A stretch of 64,000 nucleotides of DNA, from the NCBI GenBank assembly GCA_029775855.1, contig JARVJZ010000002.1, forward strand, positions 191,224 through 255,223. Reading direction: 5' to 3'. The DNA is from Nitrososphaeria archaeon (lineage in GTDB: Archaea > Thermoproteota > Nitrososphaeria > Nitrososphaerales > JAAOZN01). Under the pieces are notes generated by a model. That model worked only from the letters and a program-made list of their open reading frames with translations. It did no database searches and was not told the DNA's origin. The position numbers were made by a program, and so were the translations under genes. Of this stretch, positions 42,547-50,881 are shown in pieces (position 1 is the stretch's first letter; each line of letters begins with the position of its first letter).

Positions 42547-43425
42547 TTAAACTAGCTTCTGAATCAAGCGGTCGGCTTTTATTCTGTGGAAGGCTAGACC
42601 CATTTCTTCCACAGTGAAGCCCATGGCTAACCCGAGTAGCTGAGTGTAGTAGAAGACTGGTATATTGTGGTTCTTCTTAGCTTTAAGGTTCACTTCAACT
42701 TGTCCTGCATCATATTGTAGGAAGCATGTTGGGCATATTGTGACCAAACCATCTACACCAAGTTCGCCTAATTCAGTAAGTTTTTCGTCTAACGCTGCCA
42801 GCATCTTGCTTTCATCTATGAATCTTGAGAATGATGCGCAACACAACCTCTCTGTCCTATATCTGATGGGCTCAGCGCCCAAAGCTCTGATGATTTCGTT
42901 AAATGAGATAGGGTCGGATGGATCATCATATTCCTCGAGATCGTGGATAATGTGGCAGCCTAAATGTGGTGCAACTCTTAAGCCATTTAAAGGCTTAATA
43001 ATTTGCTTCCGCAACTCTTCGACGCCTATCTTCTTGTAGAGCAGCCAGAGTATGCTCCTAACTTCAGTAGTACCTCTGTATCTTCGCCCGACGCTATTTA
43101 ATACGCTATTGACCATATCTCTGAGCTTCTGATTACGCTTCAAGTCTTTATCTACAGCGCTTAAGGTTAGGTTGCAGCCTGAGCAGATAGTGAGTAGTTC
43201 CTTATTCTGCTCTTCAGCTAAAGTTATATTTCTTGCGGCAAGAGCGTACCAAGCGGACTTATCAGCGAAGACCGTTGAGGTTGGGTCAGGGCAGCAGCTC
43301 GCATCGATAAGTGGAGTAACCTTAACACCGAGTCGGTCAAACACCTTTAGAGTGGCAGCCTCGACATGTGGTAGGCGTGCGGGTATGAAGCAGCCTGTAA
43401 ATAAAGCGTATTGGAGATCAGCCAA
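42547..43425 (-). CDS. HdrB-like protein (heterodisulfide reductase subunit B family, two CCG domains)
   Basis: 292 residues. Two cysteine-rich CCG modules are visible: GCF...ASCCPD...CSGC (about 12-84) and PHLGC...LCCASF...CPTC (about 155-238). These bind noncubane [4Fe-4S] clusters in HdrB and related succinate or lactate-oxidising proteins. Without an HdrA or HdrC gene in sight, it probably works with the neighbouring four-cluster ferredoxin, whose gene ends inside its start. The exact substrate, such as a disulfide or a quinone, is unknown. Confidence 0.85.
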   Translation of the reverse strand: MADLQYALFTGCFIPARLPHVEAATLKVFDRLGVKVTPLIDASCCPDPTSTVFADKSAWYALAARNITLAEEQNKELLTICSGCNLTLSAVDKDLKRNQKLRDMVNSVLNSVGRRYRGTTEVRSILWLLYKKIGVEELRKQIIKPLNGLRVAPHLGCHIIHDLEEYDDPSDPISFNEIIRALGAEPIRYRTERLCCASFSRFIDESKMLAALDEKLTELGELGVDGLVTICPTCFLQYDAGQVEVNLKAKKNHNIPVFYYTQLLGLAMGFTVEEMGLAFHRIKADRLIQKLV

Positions 43426-44179
43426 AGCTCAACTCCCCTTTTTTGGAGGATAGTGTCTTAAGTATGGTCTGCACTTCCTCTTTTGGTCTCCTTACTTCGC
43501 TTAGACCTAGTGAGCGTCTCCTCTTTAAAACAGTTTCAGAGAGAGTCGCTAAAGTAGCTTCTTTAGATATGGCTGAGAGATTCCCAGCACAGTAGTCTAG
43601 AAACTTGCGTAGACCCTCAGACTTGGCTGATACTAATTGGCTAAAGAATAATGGGTCGCCAACAACACCCTTAGATAAAGTTAATCCTCTGTTTGTCGTT
43701 AACACACCTGCTCTAGTCGAGGATGATATTAGTAAAGCTACTCTATTCTTTTTGAGTGTAGATAGATCTTCTGCAAAACCGTATCTTAAGGCGCCTCTCT
43801 CACAAACCTTCACACACAGCGGGTCTCCATTACAAAGATCGCACTTAACCGCCTTACCTGCACCGTCAAATACGACACCTTCAACGGGGCAGATCAGAAA
43901 GCAGCTTCTACACCCAACACAAGTTTCACTTCGAATAAAAGTGACATCTCTAATCTCGTCTAATAGTATAGACCCTGTAGGGCAAATAACTCTACAAAAA
44001 GGCTCATCGCATTGAAGACAAAAGGAGAGGGAAAACTTGTGACCGTCTCCACTTTTAATTAGTTTTATTGCTGGTGTGCTTTGAGAGGTGCCGAACCTTT
44101 TTACGCATGCTTCTATACACTTCTCACAGCCATCGCAGAGCCTTGGGTCGAAGATTAAGACTTGTTTTTGTATAGGCAT
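43418..44179 (-). CDS. Four-cluster ferredoxin-type electron-transfer protein
   Basis: 253 residues. Four CxxC-based [4Fe-4S] sites are in order: CDGCEKCIEAC (15-25), CLQCDEPFCRVIC (about 54-66), CVGCRSCFLIC (about 87-97) and CDLCNGDPLCVKVC (about 112-125). The layout is that of the B subunit of DMSO-reductase-type enzymes and of CooF/HycB. The C-terminal 130 residues (about 125-253) have no cysteine motif and are not recognised. It is co-transcribed ahead of the HdrB-like gene, with an 8-base overlap. Confidence 0.85.
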   Translation of the reverse strand: MPIQKQVLIFDPRLCDGCEKCIEACVKRFGTSQSTPAIKLIKSGDGHKFSLSFCLQCDEPFCRVICPTGSILLDEIRDVTFIRSETCVGCRSCFLICPVEGVVFDGAGKAVKCDLCNGDPLCVKVCERGALRYGFAEDLSTLKKNRVALLISSSTRAGVLTTNRGLTLSKGVVGDPLFFSQLVSAKSEGLRKFLDYCAGNLSAISKEATLATLSETVLKRRRSLGLSEVRRPKEEVQTILKTLSSKKGELSFG

Positions 44180-44270
44180 CTTCTACTAAATTATGCTCAT
44201 AAGTAACCTATAAACTTCATTGGAAAAATAGTAGGTTAAACTTAAAACTGCAGTAGGGTTATATTATAGC

Positions 44271-44690
44271 GTGCGCAGCTACGAAGGCACAACCATTAGA
44301 GTAAGATTTCACGACACAGATCATAGTGGAAGAGTTTACTTCTCTAACTATGTAAATTGGATGGATGACGATATCACAGAATTCTTTCGCTCAAAAGGAA
44401 TAGTGTTTGCAGACATACAAAAAACGATAGTTGATTCAGAAAGTGTAGAGGGTACATTTGTAATAGGGGAATTTAGCTGTAGGATTCACGCCCCTTCAAA
44501 GTTCGACGACATACTAAAGATTAAATCAAAAGTTGCTGAGCTGCGTGCTAAAGTTATAAGGTTTGAGTCAGAGGTGTTAGATGCTAACACAGATGCTAGG
44601 CTTGCTACAGGAAGCATAACATACATCTGGGTCATAGGCAAATCATCAGCACCTATACCTGAGCAGATAGTGAAGCGCTTACAAAGTTAA
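44271..44690 (+). CDS. Acyl-CoA thioesterase (4-hydroxybenzoyl-CoA thioesterase family)
   Basis: 139 residues of the hotdog fold. The N-terminus reads VRFHDTDHSGRVYFSNYVNWMDDDITEFF; the aspartate of DTDHSG is the usual active-site residue of the YbgC/4HBT family. It hydrolyses acyl-CoA esters and may recycle CoA from the aryl-acyl-CoA made by IorAB. The start is GTG at 44271, with TATATTATA-like sequence upstream. It converges with the M29-like gene by a 6-base gap. Confidence 0.88.
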   Translation: MRSYEGTTIRVRFHDTDHSGRVYFSNYVNWMDDDITEFFRSKGIVFADIQKTIVDSESVEGTFVIGEFSCRIHAPSKFDDILKIKSKVAELRAKVIRFESEVLDANTDARLATGSITYIWVIGKSSAPIPEQIVKRLQS

Positions 44691-44696
44691 AGGGGG

Positions 44697-45701
44697 TTAA
44701 AGTACCCCTAGTTCAGTACACAACTTAGCTAGGTTCGGTTTTACATACATTCCAGACTCTTCGATGATCTCTCCATCAACTTCAATAGTAGGATTCAACA
44801 CCACACCATCTGTGTGATTCTTAGCCGGACGACCTCGATAATGTCCTACCCCAATAACTACACAACCAAAGTACCGTTCATCTACAGCTATTCTCCCAGT
44901 AAGCTTTCTAACACCTGGGTTGAATCCTGGGCTTACATGTGCAAAGTTGAACATGTTAGGGTCGTTATAGCTTTTAAGCCACTTCTCGAAGATCTTCGCT
45001 TCCCAGCCTCCTTTCACCGCAGTTATCCTACCGCTCTCAACCTCCAACCTAACTGGAGACTTTAGAAGACCGAGCTCATTAGGCGGCCAAAGCGTCCCAT
45101 CAAACACTATAGAACCATTCACATCCTCTAGATCTGTTGAAAAGGTAACCTGCCCAGCTAGCATCGCAACATCACCCGGCTTAGTAGCCTTCGAGCCTGA
45201 TTGGTGAATCTCGCTAGTGGGTTTAAGTCTGCAAGTTAGATCCATCCCAAGTTCTGAAGTTATCCTAACAGTCTTTCCACGCTTGAACACATCTACCAGT
45301 GCCTCACCTAGTTCAAGAAGTTTAGGCAGATCAACCTTACCAACACACTTGACAAGCAGATCGCTGTCTACAAAGGATAGGCATATGAATCTAGCACCAG
45401 CTTCAACAGCCTCTTTCTGAGCCTTGGTGTAGAGGGTAACTGCGTAGTCTATAAGAACATCAGAGCTTTTCATGGCTGCGGCAACTTGCTCTGGAGGCTC
45501 AACCATAATATTTGGTAGAATCGTCTCATACCACATCACGCTAACCTTCGCATCTCTATTTCTAGCTGCAGCAGCCGTAGCCAAAACCGCTTGCATATCA
45601 CTGGCAGTATCAGCTAGAATAAGCACCTTCTCTCCAGCTTTTATACCTAGAACATCGTCACAAAGTTTAGCAGCCGCTTTAAAAACCTCAAGCTCTAACA
45701 A
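44697..45701 (-). CDS. M29-like metallopeptidase/NicX-like protein
   Basis: 334 residues. The sequence has the aminopeptidase T/M29 pattern: GIKAGEKVLILADTASDMQAV at the N-terminus, a central RITSELGMDLTCRL..., GSIVFDGTLWPPNELG, and the C-terminal VVIGVGHYRGRPAKNHTDGVV region with potential metal histidines and glutamates. Leucyl aminopeptidases and the dihydroxypyridine dioxygenase NicX share this fold, so either activity is possible. It is monocistronic and divergent from dppB across 186 bases, in which only promoter-like A/T-rich sequence is seen. Confidence 0.75.
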   Translation of the reverse strand: MLELEVFKAAAKLCDDVLGIKAGEKVLILADTASDMQAVLATAAAARNRDAKVSVMWYETILPNIMVEPPEQVAAAMKSSDVLIDYAVTLYTKAQKEAVEAGARFICLSFVDSDLLVKCVGKVDLPKLLELGEALVDVFKRGKTVRITSELGMDLTCRLKPTSEIHQSGSKATKPGDVAMLAGQVTFSTDLEDVNGSIVFDGTLWPPNELGLLKSPVRLEVESGRITAVKGGWEAKIFEKWLKSYNDPNMFNFAHVSPGFNPGVRKLTGRIAVDERYFGCVVIGVGHYRGRPAKNHTDGVVLNPTIEVDGEIIEESGMYVKPNLAKLCTELGVL

Positions 45702-45887
45702 CCCATATCACAATCCGATCTCACCTACTTGCTGTATGTAAGCTTTTTGTGAAAAAGATGTTTAATATTCATCTAATTACAAATTAAAAACTCGTCTTTC
45801 TCAATAAAATATTACAATAATACATAAACGCTTGCTAAGTCCCCACTACTATTAGAATAAATAATAGCCAAAAGAAAGGTCTGTAAG

Positions 45888-46814
45888 ATGCTAAGATACA
45901 TCATACGCAGACTCCTACTTGTAATCCCCGTATTCATAGGAGTCTCCCTCATAGCCTTCCTTATAATGAAGCTCACACCAGGAGACCCCATCTTAAATGT
46001 GCTCGGCATGCAGCCTACAGGAGATCCAAGTTTTATAGCAGCTATGAGGGCTGAATTAGGTCTTGATGATCCCATCTACATACAATATGGTAAGTTTCTT
46101 TGGCGGATCCTCCAAGGAGACCTTGGAAGAAGCATAGGCTCTAATAAACCCGTCATTATACTTGTCTCAGAAGCGCTACCTAGAACACTTTTGCTAGTAG
46201 TCAGCTCCATGATTGTGGCTATAGCGATAGGCATACCAGTTGGTGTGGTATCATCGGTAAGACAACATTCAGCACTAGATCACGCCACGAGGGTAGGCTC
46301 GATCTTCGCGGCATCGCTCCCAGACTTCTGGTTGGGGCTTATGCTGATGATGGTCTTCTCCTACTACCTCGGCTTAACACCAATATCCGGCTACGGCAAA
46401 CCAGAGCACATTATACTCCCAGCTACAACATTAGGCATAGGTTTAGCAGGACTAATAACAAGGCTAACACGCTCAAGCATGCTTGAAGTCATCAGACAAG
46501 ACTACATCAGAGCAGCAAAAGCAAAAGGAATGAGTGAGAGAGGCGTGATCTTTAAACACGCATTAAGAAACGCGCTTATACCCATAGTCACGGTGCTGGG
46601 GCTGCAGTTTGGTTTCCTACTAGCTGGAGCGTTCTTCGTTGAATGGGTCTTCGCTTGGCCGGGAATAGGTAGGCTTGCTGTCCAAGCAATACAGCAGAGA
46701 GATTACCCCGTTGTTTTAGGCGCTCTACTAGTGACCTCGATAGCATATGTTGTGATAAATATTATTGTAGATATCATATACGCTTACATTGACCCTAGGG
46801 TGCAATATGAGTAG
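45888..46814 (+). CDS. dppB: Oligopeptide/dipeptide ABC transporter permease DppB
   Basis: 308 residues with six predicted membrane helices. The N-terminus MLRYIIRRLLLVIPVFIGVSL is the typical DppB start, and the EAA loop is LTRSSMLEVIRQDYIRAAKAKGMSERGVIFKHALRN, contacting the ATPase. The large extracellular loop after the first helix (PGDPILNVLG) matches the family. First gene of dppBCDF. No substrate-binding protein gene is found upstream, so it is either encoded elsewhere or the transporter uses an unlinked one. Confidence 0.94.
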   Translation: MLRYIIRRLLLVIPVFIGVSLIAFLIMKLTPGDPILNVLGMQPTGDPSFIAAMRAELGLDDPIYIQYGKFLWRILQGDLGRSIGSNKPVIILVSEALPRTLLLVVSSMIVAIAIGIPVGVVSSVRQHSALDHATRVGSIFAASLPDFWLGLMLMMVFSYYLGLTPISGYGKPEHIILPATTLGIGLAGLITRLTRSSMLEVIRQDYIRAAKAKGMSERGVIFKHALRNALIPIVTVLGLQFGFLLAGAFFVEWVFAWPGIGRLAVQAIQQRDYPVVLGALLVTSIAYVVINIIVDIIYAYIDPRVQYE

Positions 46815-46828
46815 AAGGTGAAAGAAGG

Positions 46829-47710
46829 ATGCGCCCTCTTAAAGATTTGAAAAAACTACTTTTCGGCGAGTCAAGCGAACTCTCCATCATAATAGAGCAT
46901 CTTAAAAGCGATAAACCAGCCCTATTTGGGCTGGCAGTGATTATTTTGCTTGTGTTAATGGCTGTCTTTGCAGACTTTATCTCACCTTACGACCCTAATC
47001 TTCAAGATCTGAGTAGAAGGCTTGAACCTCCTAGCTGGGAGCACCCATTTGGGAGAGACGAGTTCGGAAGGGACATACTGTCAAGAATCATATATGGGTC
47101 AAGAATATCACTAACAGTAGGAGTTGTAGTCATAACAATCTCACTGCTCATAGGAACAGCATTAGGAGCTCTCTCAGGCTACATAGGTGGATGGATAGAC
47201 TTGGTTATAATGAGAGTTGCAGACATATTCTTAGCATTTCCAGGCTTGCTGCTTGCAATAGGCTTGACAGCAGTCTTAGGGCAAAGCATATTCAATGTAA
47301 TGGCAGCGTTAGCTATAGTTAACTGGCCCGGGTATGCAAGAGTCATAAGAAGTCAAATTCTATACATAAAGGGGTTAGATTATGTTGAAGCAGCTCGAAT
47401 AATGGGGGCGTCAAACGCAAGAATACTTGCATCTCATGTGCTACCTAACTCATTTGCTCCGATAATTGTATTGGCTACGATAGGAATGGGGTGGGCGATA
47501 CTTGCGGAGGCTGGCTTGAGTTTCTTAGGATTGGGTGTGCAGCCTCCCACACCGAGCTGGGGATCGATAATTGCTACTGGAAGAGACTTTATATTTAGAG
47601 CACCCCATATAACTACTATACCGGGTATAGTTTTGGCGCTTTCGATTCTCGCATTTAACCTCTTTGGGGATGGACTTAGAGACGCGCTTGACCCTAGACT
47701 TAGAATATAG
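46829..47710 (+). CDS. dppC: Oligopeptide/dipeptide ABC transporter permease DppC
   Basis: 293 residues. An N-terminal extension leads into LFGLAVIILLVLMAVFADFISPYDPN and HPFGRDEFGRDILSRIIYGSRISL, both DppC hallmarks, and the EAA motif is IKGLDYVEAARIMGASNARILASHVLPN. It is 14 bases after dppB and just upstream of dppD. The pair DppB-DppC forms the membrane channel. Confidence 0.95.
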   Translation: MRPLKDLKKLLFGESSELSIIIEHLKSDKPALFGLAVIILLVLMAVFADFISPYDPNLQDLSRRLEPPSWEHPFGRDEFGRDILSRIIYGSRISLTVGVVVITISLLIGTALGALSGYIGGWIDLVIMRVADIFLAFPGLLLAIGLTAVLGQSIFNVMAALAIVNWPGYARVIRSQILYIKGLDYVEAARIMGASNARILASHVLPNSFAPIIVLATIGMGWAILAEAGLSFLGLGVQPPTPSWGSIIATGRDFIFRAPHITTIPGIVLALSILAFNLFGDGLRDALDPRLRI

Positions 47711-47720
47711 TGAAAAAGGT

Positions 47721-48713
47721 ATGCAACACAATCATCTACTTGAGATAGTAGATCTAAAGACATATTTCTTCACTAAACGTGGTGCAGTAAAAGCAGTAGA
47801 TGGTATCTCATTCACCATAGATGCAGGAGACGTATTTGGGTTAGTAGGGGAGTCTGGATGTGGAAAATCTGTTACCGCTCTTTCTATATTAAGACTTGTC
47901 CCAGACCCTCCGGGTAAAATCGTTAGTGGGCAAGTAATCTTCGAAGGAGAAGATCTGTTACAGAAGAGCGAGGAGGAAATGAGAAGCATAAGAGGCGCTA
48001 AGATCTCTATGATCTTTCAAGACCCGCTTACTTCACTAGATCCTATAGTCAGAGTCGGAGAGCAAATAGTCGAAGCAATTAGGACGCATACCAACATGAA
48101 CCCACAAAAAGCTTGGGAGAAGGCTGTTAAGATCCTTACTGAAGTTGGAATACCTGATGCTGAGATTAGGGCAAAGCAGTATCCATTTCAGCTCAGCGGC
48201 GGAATGAGGCAGAGGGTTATGATAGCAATAGCCTTAGTAACAGAACCACGTCTGCTTATAGCAGATGAGCCTACTACTAATCTTGATGTGACTATACAAG
48301 CTCAGATTCTAACATTATTAAAGGAGATTAAAGCTAAGACTCAAACATCAATATTATTCATAACGCATAACTTAGGTATCGTTGCTTGGCTATGCAACAA
48401 ATTAGCTGTCATGTACGCTGGCAAAATTGTGGAGTATGGCGCTACTAAAAGCGTATTCAGCAACCCTTTGCACCCATATACGACACTTCTATTGAAGGCT
48501 GTGCCAAGGCTTGATATTAAAAAAGAGATGCTTGAGTCAATAGAAGGTGATGTTCCAGATCTTGTAAATCCACCTTCAGGCTGCAGATTCCACCCAAGAT
48601 GCCCATACGCTAAGAAGATATGCAGTATTATACAGCCTCCTATGATTGAAGTAGAAGAGGGGCATTATGCTTCTTGCCTAATTTATGATAAGGAGAAGTG
48701 GAGAAGCGTTTGA
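47721..48713 (+). CDS. dppD: Oligopeptide/dipeptide ABC transporter ATPase DppD
   Basis: 330 residues from an ATG at 47721, which has a GAAAAAGGT ribosome-binding site. An in-frame ATG at 47664 lies inside dppC and is not favoured. Motifs: Walker A GESGCGKSVTAL, Q-loop MIFQDPLTSLDP, signature LSGGMRQRVMIAIAL, Walker B LLIADEPTTNLD, H-switch ITHNLG. The C-terminal NPPSGCRFHPRCPYA is the Fe-S-like cysteine tail of this subfamily. The DNA encoding that tail is identical to the one in dppF over 43 bases. Confidence 0.95.
   Translation: MQHNHLLEIVDLKTYFFTKRGAVKAVDGISFTIDAGDVFGLVGESGCGKSVTALSILRLVPDPPGKIVSGQVIFEGEDLLQKSEEEMRSIRGAKISMIFQDPLTSLDPIVRVGEQIVEAIRTHTNMNPQKAWEKAVKILTEVGIPDAEIRAKQYPFQLSGGMRQRVMIAIALVTEPRLLIADEPTTNLDVTIQAQILTLLKEIKAKTQTSILFITHNLGIVAWLCNKLAVMYAGKIVEYGATKSVFSNPLHPYTTLLLKAVPRLDIKKEMLESIEGDVPDLVNPPSGCRFHPRCPYAKKICSIIQPPMIEVEEGHYASCLIYDKEKWRSV
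48565..48607 (+). repeat. 43-base direct repeat, copy 1 (dppD)
   Basis: This stretch codes NPPSGCRFHPRCPY and is identical base for base to 49557-49599 in dppF, including synonymous positions. The flanking sequence of the two genes differs strongly. Confidence 0.9.
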
Positions 48714-49735
48714 GCATTATTCTGCAGATAAAAGACCTTAAAAAATACTTTCCTATTACAAAAGGTGTGATCTTAAAGAAGACTTTAGGTTATGTTAAGG
48801 CTGTCGATGGTGTCAGCTTCTCTATCGAGCGAGGGGAAACATTTGGTTTAGTAGGAGAAAGCGGTTCAGGAAAAAGCACGATTGGTAGACTAATAGTCGG
48901 ATTATTGCAGCCAACATCAGGAAGCATATTCTTTGACAAAGTAGACTTGACCAAGATAAATAAAAAAGAGTTTCAAAATATCAGAAGAAGGATGAGTATG
49001 ATCTTTCAAGATCCCTTTACATCTCTAGATCCACGCAAAAATGTTATGCAGATTATAGCTGAACCTTTAATCATACATACTGATATGGAAAGGAAAAAAA
49101 GGGAGGAGATTGTTTATCAACTTTTAGAGCGAGTGGGGCTACGCCAAGAAGACGCATTCAAGTACCCTCATCAATTTAGCGGAGGGCAGAGGCAAAGAAT
49201 AGCAATCGCAAGAGCTTTAACCCTATCACCAGATTTAATTATAGCAGATGAGGCTGTCTCAGCGCTTGACGTTTCTGTTCAAGCCAAGATCATTAACATT
49301 CTTATGAGTCTGCAAAAAGATCTAAACCTAACCTACTTATTCATAGCACACGATCTAAGCGTTGTATGTCATATCTCACATAAAGTAGGTGTAATGTATC
49401 TAGGTAAACTTGTCGAAGTAGGCAGCAAATCAGCCATCTTCCAAGACCCGTTACACCCATATACACAAGCTCTACTTGAAGCAGTTCCAGTGCCAGACCC
49501 AAACATCATGGTGGCAAAGGGCTTGATGGTGTTGAAAGGGGAAATCCCCTCGCCTATAAATCCACCTTCAGGCTGCAGATTCCACCCAAGATGCCCATAT
49601 GCAACAAAGAGATGCACCGAAGAGGAGCCAACCTTAATTGATAACGGTGAAAATCATTTAGCGGCTTGCCATTATACAGACGAAATTAAATCAAAGCGAA
49701 AGATCATAAAGCAACCTCTAAAAGATTCAGCTTAG
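48698..49735 (+). CDS. dppF: Oligopeptide/dipeptide ABC transporter ATPase DppF
   Basis: 345 residues. Motifs: Walker A GESGSGKSTIGR, Q-loop MIFQDPFTSLDP, signature FSGGQRQRIAIARAL, Walker B LIIADEAVSALD, H-switch IAHDLS, and the same NPPSGCRFHPRCPYA cysteine tail as dppD. The GTG start at 48698 overlaps the end of dppD, and a TTG at 48710 is an alternative. Its stop overlaps the convergent P-loop gene by 32 bases. The DppD/DppF pair powers the transporter. Confidence 0.95.
   Translation: MEKRLSIILQIKDLKKYFPITKGVILKKTLGYVKAVDGVSFSIERGETFGLVGESGSGKSTIGRLIVGLLQPTSGSIFFDKVDLTKINKKEFQNIRRRMSMIFQDPFTSLDPRKNVMQIIAEPLIIHTDMERKKREEIVYQLLERVGLRQEDAFKYPHQFSGGQRQRIAIARALTLSPDLIIADEAVSALDVSVQAKIINILMSLQKDLNLTYLFIAHDLSVVCHISHKVGVMYLGKLVEVGSKSAIFQDPLHPYTQALLEAVPVPDPNIMVAKGLMVLKGEIPSPINPPSGCRFHPRCPYATKRCTEEEPTLIDNGENHLAACHYTDEIKSKRKIIKQPLKDSA
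49557..49599 (+). repeat. 43-base direct repeat, copy 2 (dppF)
   Basis: Second copy of the perfect 43-base repeat shared with dppD; see 48565-48607. Confidence 0.9.
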
Positions 49736-50273
49736 AGTCATTTAAGAGGAACTCGAGTGTACTTCTCTCTTTACAACTTAAACCAGAACCCTTATCATCT
49801 AAAATTACTTTACCCTTGTAGGCTGTAGCTATAAACGTGCTAACCCTAAGGATTAGCTGAGTAATTAGACCTATCTTGCCAGCTTGCAGGTAGATTGTGA
49901 GATCATCGACAAAGAGAATTTCAGGCGATAAGGAAAAAAGGTTTACAAGATAAGGTTCTATAATTGAAGCGTTACGAGAAGCAAGGTCTAAGACTTCTTG
50001 CTTACTTTTACCTTGGAGCCTAGGTGCAAAGATAGGATGCGGCTTAAGATACTTTACTTTAGAAAGACTCTTAGAATAAGCTCTAATAGAAACACCTACG
50101 ATATTAGAGCCGATACGAAACTCTGGCGCAAGATCTAAAACGACGATATTCAAATTAGGCTCTAAAGCAGCCTCATCAAGAAGACTAGCTAATAGCTTGG
50201 TTTTGCCAGCACCAACTTCACCAGTTATAATAGCTTTCTTACCAAAGAGATCTTTAAAATGTAAGCTTTGCAA
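49704..50273 (-). CDS. P-loop NTPase linked to ThiW, not an ABC ATPase
   Basis: 189 residues from a TTG at 50273, preceded by a GAGG-type site; a longer start at 50297 is possible. Walker A is ITGEVGAGKTKLLAS near 17-30 and Walker B is EILFVDDLTIYL near 123, but no LSGGQ signature or Q-loop is seen, so it is not the usual ECF energy protein. It overlaps thiW, so they are co-transcribed. It may act on thiazole or a carrier, or regulate the transporter. The family was not recognised. Confidence 0.65.
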   Translation of the reverse strand: MQSLHFKDLFGKKAIITGEVGAGKTKLLASLLDEAALEPNLNIVVLDLAPEFRIGSNIVGVSIRAYSKSLSKVKYLKPHPIFAPRLQGKSKQEVLDLASRNASIIEPYLVNLFSLSPEILFVDDLTIYLQAGKIGLITQLILRVSTFIATAYKGKVILDDKGSGLSCKERSTLEFLLNDSKLNLLEVAL

Positions 50274-50832
50274 GCAAGCCTCGCTTCTCCAGAGCAAGAA
50301 CTACAATAAACCCTAAAATTGCTCCAGGCACACTACTAGCCCAAAAAGCAGCCAAAAATAGCTGCCACTGAGCGGTCAAACCCAACCAAGCCCAAGCAGC
50401 TGCTGGAATAGGCGGCGCGTGAATGATAGGTGCAACAATAAATGCGCTGACCAAAGCGCCAATACCAGTACCTAAGGGTTCAGTTAGGGGTACCCATCTA
50501 CTTTTAGACATATATCTGTATAATATTCCTACTACAATTGCGCCTGGTATGCCGCCTGGAAGCGCAAAGATCGTCCCTGTGCCTATTGATATTCTGAGGA
50601 CACCTATTACTAGAGCCGCAACTGCAGCATACCAAGGCCCTAAGATTACACCTAATATGCCGTTTATCATGTGTTGGAATGGGAAGACTTTGGTTGGGCC
50701 TACTGGTATGCTTCCTGGGTAGATTGAGAGTGCTACACCTAAGGCTATAAAGACTGCGAGTAAGGCTACCTTCTTTGCTCTTACTGCTTTTTTAACGTTT
50801 TGCTGGGAAGAGGCTGCAACTTTATTCTGCAT
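50254..50832 (-). CDS. thiW: ECF-type thiazole transporter S component ThiW
   Basis: 192 residues with about six membrane helices. The region VFPFQHMINGILGVILGPWYAAVAALVIGVLRISIGTGTIFALPGGIPGAIVVG, taken in shorter pieces (PFQHMING, LGPWYAA, GTGTIFALPGGIPGA), carries the ThiW pattern for hydroxyethylthiazole uptake in thiamine salvage. The conserved ECF T and A components are not in the window. It is preceded by a palindromic TATA-like CTTATATATAAG (50866-50877). Confidence 0.8.
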   Translation of the reverse strand: MQNKVAASSQQNVKKAVRAKKVALLAVFIALGVALSIYPGSIPVGPTKVFPFQHMINGILGVILGPWYAAVAALVIGVLRISIGTGTIFALPGGIPGAIVVGILYRYMSKSRWVPLTEPLGTGIGALVSAFIVAPIIHAPPIPAAAWAWLGLTAQWQLFLAAFWASSVPGAILGFIVVLALEKRGLLAKLTF

Positions 50833-50881
50833 TACGATATATTTTACCTGATTTTATTTTATAAGCTTATATATAAGTCGC

